DNA from: a bacterium
GTDB taxonomy: Bacteria; UBP13; UBA5359
NCBI GenBank assembly: GCA_028699365.1
Contig: JAQVUQ010000083.1
Location: 1-9,354, forward strand
Reading direction: 5' to 3'
Length of the DNA: 9,354 nt
This document shows positions 7,984-9,354 of this stretch, in pieces. Numbering within the stretch: the first letter of the stretch is position 1; each line of letters starts with the position of its first letter. Position numbers and translations under genes: made by a program. Below the pieces are notes generated by a model. The model searched no databases. It was not told where the DNA came from and saw only the letters and a program-made list of their open reading frames with translations.

Positions 7984-8153
7984 TACCGGCAAAGTGATAG
8001 CTGTGGACCAAACAGATCATCTTACACTTTACTCTGCTATCTGCCGGGAGATGCTTATAAAACTTTAGCGTCGCTTATTCTACACGGTATTTTCCACTCT
8101 CCGCGTTTACTTCGCCAACACAAGGGTAAAAATTAAAACATGGTGACACTGCG
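7984..8153. other. 170-base intergenic gap, no supported gene
   Basis: The gap is AT-richer than the flanking genes. A TATAAA at 8056-8061 has no matching -35 at proper spacing. No T-tailed hairpin ends the kinase gene. The only open frames are tiny (24 codons from a GTG at 7994, without a ribosome binding site). A promoter for the downstream pair may lie here but cannot be placed. Confidence 0.5.
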
Positions 8154-8585
8154 ATGCATTTGATAAATCTGTTGAAACTGAAGATAAGGCGGCGGGCTTT
8201 ATATGTGAGGACAGCCGGGTGGATCATCTTTACCCGGCTGGGCTTGAGCCTGATGTCGTTCAACGCTTTCAGGCGTATTCTTCACTGGACTGTCAGAGTC
8301 ATGCCCGGAGCAGCTTGCAGGGCAAAGTATACTCCGGCGGAGATAACCGGCGCCGTTAAGCTTCTGGCCCGGTCTCTGCCGGGCGACAATGCCTGCCTGG
8401 TCAAAGGCATGGCTGCCAAAGCTCTGCTGGATAGAGACGGGTATACGTCACGGCTTTGCATCGGAGTGGCCCGGGGAGATGCCAGGCTGGACGCCCATGC
8501 CTGGGTGGAGATCGACGGGCGTACGGTGATAGGCGGCCCCGGGGTTCGCCGTTACAGGCGGCTGATGTATCTGGATCACGTCTAG
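8154..8585 (+). CDS. lasso-peptide B2-type cysteine protease (Transglut_core3-like)
   Basis: This 143-residue protein is the full usual size of lasso-peptide B2 proteins. It has a basic, hydrophobic N-terminal helix (about residues 9-36), then the family's core. The catalytic triad is visible: C81 in NACLVKGMAAKALL, H115 in DAHAWVEIDGR and D121 in the same motif. The G-Y-T-S-R-L-C-I-G-V strand (96-105) matches the 'GxpaxLxiGV' pattern. In lasso peptide pathways this enzyme removes the leader peptide from the precursor. The ATG at 8154 is set by GGTGA at 8142-8146, 7 bases upstream, and an in-frame stop at 8127 excludes a longer start. No PqqD-like B1 domain is fused or adjacent, and no asparagine-synthetase-like cyclase is visible. 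The next gene encodes an ATP-grasp enzyme. The family is confident; the actual substrate is unknown. Confidence 0.9.
   Translation: MHLINLLKLKIRRRALYVRTAGWIIFTRLGLSLMSFNAFRRILHWTVRVMPGAACRAKYTPAEITGAVKLLARSLPGDNACLVKGMAAKALLDRDGYTSRLCIGVARGDARLDAHAWVEIDGRTVIGGPGVRRYRRLMYLDHV
8212..8240. repeat. 9-bp perfect inverted repeat inside the B2-like gene
   Basis: CAGCCGGGT (8212-8220) and ACCCGGCTG (8232-8240) flank an 11-base loop. It lies within codons 20-29. It is probably incidental in GC-rich coding sequence, though it could fold in the mRNA near the start of the gene. Confidence 0.35.
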
Positions 8586-8592
8586 CAGCGTC

Positions 8593-8633
8593 TGGGAACA
8601 GGCAACGGAAGGTGTGATGGACACTTGGGAACA
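8593..8633 (+). repeat. short direct repeat TGGGAACA, 33 bases apart
   Basis: TGGGAACA occurs at 8593-8600 and 8626-8633. The 33-base period is a whole number of codons, giving LGTG and LGTS in the frame of the ATP-grasp gene. Both copies lie between the B2 stop and the preferred ATP-grasp start. Eight bases may well be chance. Confidence 0.3.
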
Positions 8634-8685
8634 AGCGGTCGGATTGTGGGAAAAGCACTGGTCCCGGCGGTTGTCTATCCGGTAA
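8617..8685 (+). CDS. possible 22-residue Trp-rich small ORF (speculative)
   Basis: An ATG at 8617, preceded by GGAAGG (8607-8612) at 4 bases, opens a 22-codon frame with tryptophans at residues 4, 11 and 15, ending in TAA at 8683-8685. It sits between the B2-like protease and the ATP-grasp gene and overlaps the start of the latter in another frame. It could be a leader or upstream ORF coupling translation, or a very short peptide substrate. It is shorter than typical lasso precursors and may be meaningless. Confidence 0.2.
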   Translation: MDTWEQAVGLWEKHWSRRLSIR

Positions 8686-9354
8686 ACCGGGTCAACGGCT
8701 ACAACGCCGTGAGAAGCCTGGCGGCAGCCGGTATACCGGTTATCGGGCTGTCGGCTGATTATACGGAAAATCTCAAGTCGGCCTATCTCTGCGAGGCATA
8801 CGTGACGCCTCACGCAGCCTGCGAGACGGAGGCCTTCATCGATTTTCTTATCAATCTGATGCGAGGCAGGGACGGCAAACCTGTGCTCTTTGTCATGGAC
8901 GACGCTTACGCCTTTGTCGTCAGCGTGCATCAGGAGCGCTTGCAGCCGCATTTTCGTTATCCTTACCTGGACAGATCCCAACTGGAGGCCGTCATTGACA
9001 AGCGGGTCATGCATGATACGGCGATGGCCGCCGGCATGGATCTGCCTGAGACCTTCTTCCCGGAGGATCTGGATTGGGTAATGTCCAATGCCGGTAAGCT
9101 GCGTTACCCTGTGGTCATCAAGCCGCTGGTATCGCGCTTTGCCTACGAGGGAGAAGAGATCGTCCAGGTTTCCGCTTTCCTGCAGCGCTACGGCAAGGCG
9201 GTGGAGGCCGGTTCCGCCCGGGAACTGGTGATGACTTTGCCGGGCATGGTGATGGAAGGGTTCGCGGTCTGCGTCCAGGAGCGCATCAATTGCCGCATAG
9301 CCGATTTGTGGACGCACAACTTCTACTGTGCCGACGGCGGCGAGATACTGGCCG
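8646..9354 (+). CDS. ATP-grasp ligase-like protein, 3' end outside the window
   Basis: The frame is open from the GTG at 8646 to the window end (236 residues visible). The N-terminus, KALVPAVVYPVNRVNGYNAV then RSLAAAGIPVIGL, is a typical pre-ATP-grasp domain of carbamoyl-phosphate-synthase/D-aspartate-ligase-like enzymes. The ATP-grasp core begins near residue 120 with DKRVMHDTAMAAGMDLPETF. It has YPVVIKP with predicted nucleotide-binding K159, and CVQERIN with E212. The metal-binding C-terminal part is beyond the window. Such enzymes join a carboxylate to an amine through an acyl-phosphate; the substrate is unknown. The start is uncertain: no good ribosome binding site precedes the GTG, and the frame is open back to 8586 with a TTG at 8625 as an alternative. 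It lies 60 bases after the B2-like gene and is probably co-transcribed with it. GC is about 60%. Confidence 0.87.
   Translation, partial: MGKALVPAVVYPVNRVNGYNAVRSLAAAGIPVIGLSADYTENLKSAYLCEAYVTPHAACETEAFIDFLINLMRGRDGKPVLFVMDDAYAFVVSVHQERLQPHFRYPYLDRSQLEAVIDKRVMHDTAMAAGMDLPETFFPEDLDWVMSNAGKLRYPVVIKPLVSRFAYEGEEIVQVSAFLQRYGKAVEAGSARELVMTLPGMVMEGFAVCVQERINCRIADLWTHNFYCADGGEILA

Noticed and set aside
8056-8061. TATAAA as a -10 box for the B2 gene
   Set aside because: No acceptable -35 hexamer is found 15-19 bases upstream.
7994-8068. 24-codon GTG frame between the kinase and the B2 gene as a precursor peptide
   Set aside because: There is no ribosome binding site, no leader/core pattern, and it is too short for a typical precursor.
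8140-8163. ATG at 8140 as a leader ORF overlapping the B2 start
   Set aside because: It has only seven codons and no supporting site; GGTGA at 8142-8146 better serves the ATG at 8154.
8448-9317. Long minus-strand open frame (289 codons) opposite the B2 and ATP-grasp genes
   Set aside because: It is antisense to two genes with clear family motifs and its translation shows no recognisable domain; GC-rich sequence commonly gives such shadows.

Overview
This window is bacterial: dense short-gap coding, Shine-Dalgarno sites, an ATGA stop/start overlap and alternative start codons. The organism cannot be named. The first gene's architecture (CsgG/LpoB-like modules, a TPR and a propeller-like C-terminal half) reminds me of large envelope proteins of the Planctomycetes/Verrucomicrobia/Lentisphaerae group, but this is only a weak hint. 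Base composition is uneven. Hand counts on 60-base lines give 32% GC at 3541-3600, 47% at 4681-4740, 63% at 5821-5880 and 62% at 8701-8760.

Layout. (1) Positions 1-5719, plus strand: a two-gene unit. The first gene enters from outside the window and encodes a CsgG/LpoB-like, TPR and propeller-like protein. It overlaps by four bases (ATGA) a gene for a 1029-residue exported protein made almost wholly of about 28-29 ankyrin repeats. (2) Positions 5744-6097, minus strand: a small DUF4870-type membrane protein, convergent with the ankyrin gene across only 24 bases. (3) Positions 6098-6327: a divergent intergenic region with a hairpin and a weak candidate promoter. (4) Positions 6328-7983, plus strand: a soluble two-PAS sensor histidine kinase with a TTG start and a strong ribosome binding site; no response regulator gene is visible. 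(5) Positions 7984-8153: a 170-base gap with no supported gene. (6) Position 8154 to the window end, plus strand: a lasso-peptide B2-type cysteine protease (transglutaminase-like fold) followed by an ATP-grasp ligase that runs off the end.

Two parts deserve attention. The B2-like protease next to an ATP-grasp enzyme, with no B1/PqqD-type gene, no asparagine-synthetase-type cyclase and no evident precursor gene visible, could be the start of a non-canonical peptide-modifying cluster that continues to the right. The first two genes look like a translationally coupled envelope/periplasmic scaffold pair. The ankyrin gene also carries a perfect 15-bp inverted repeat whose two strands encode the same 12-residue ankyrin motif. 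No tRNA, rRNA, CRISPR array, insertion sequence or convincing intrinsic terminator was seen.
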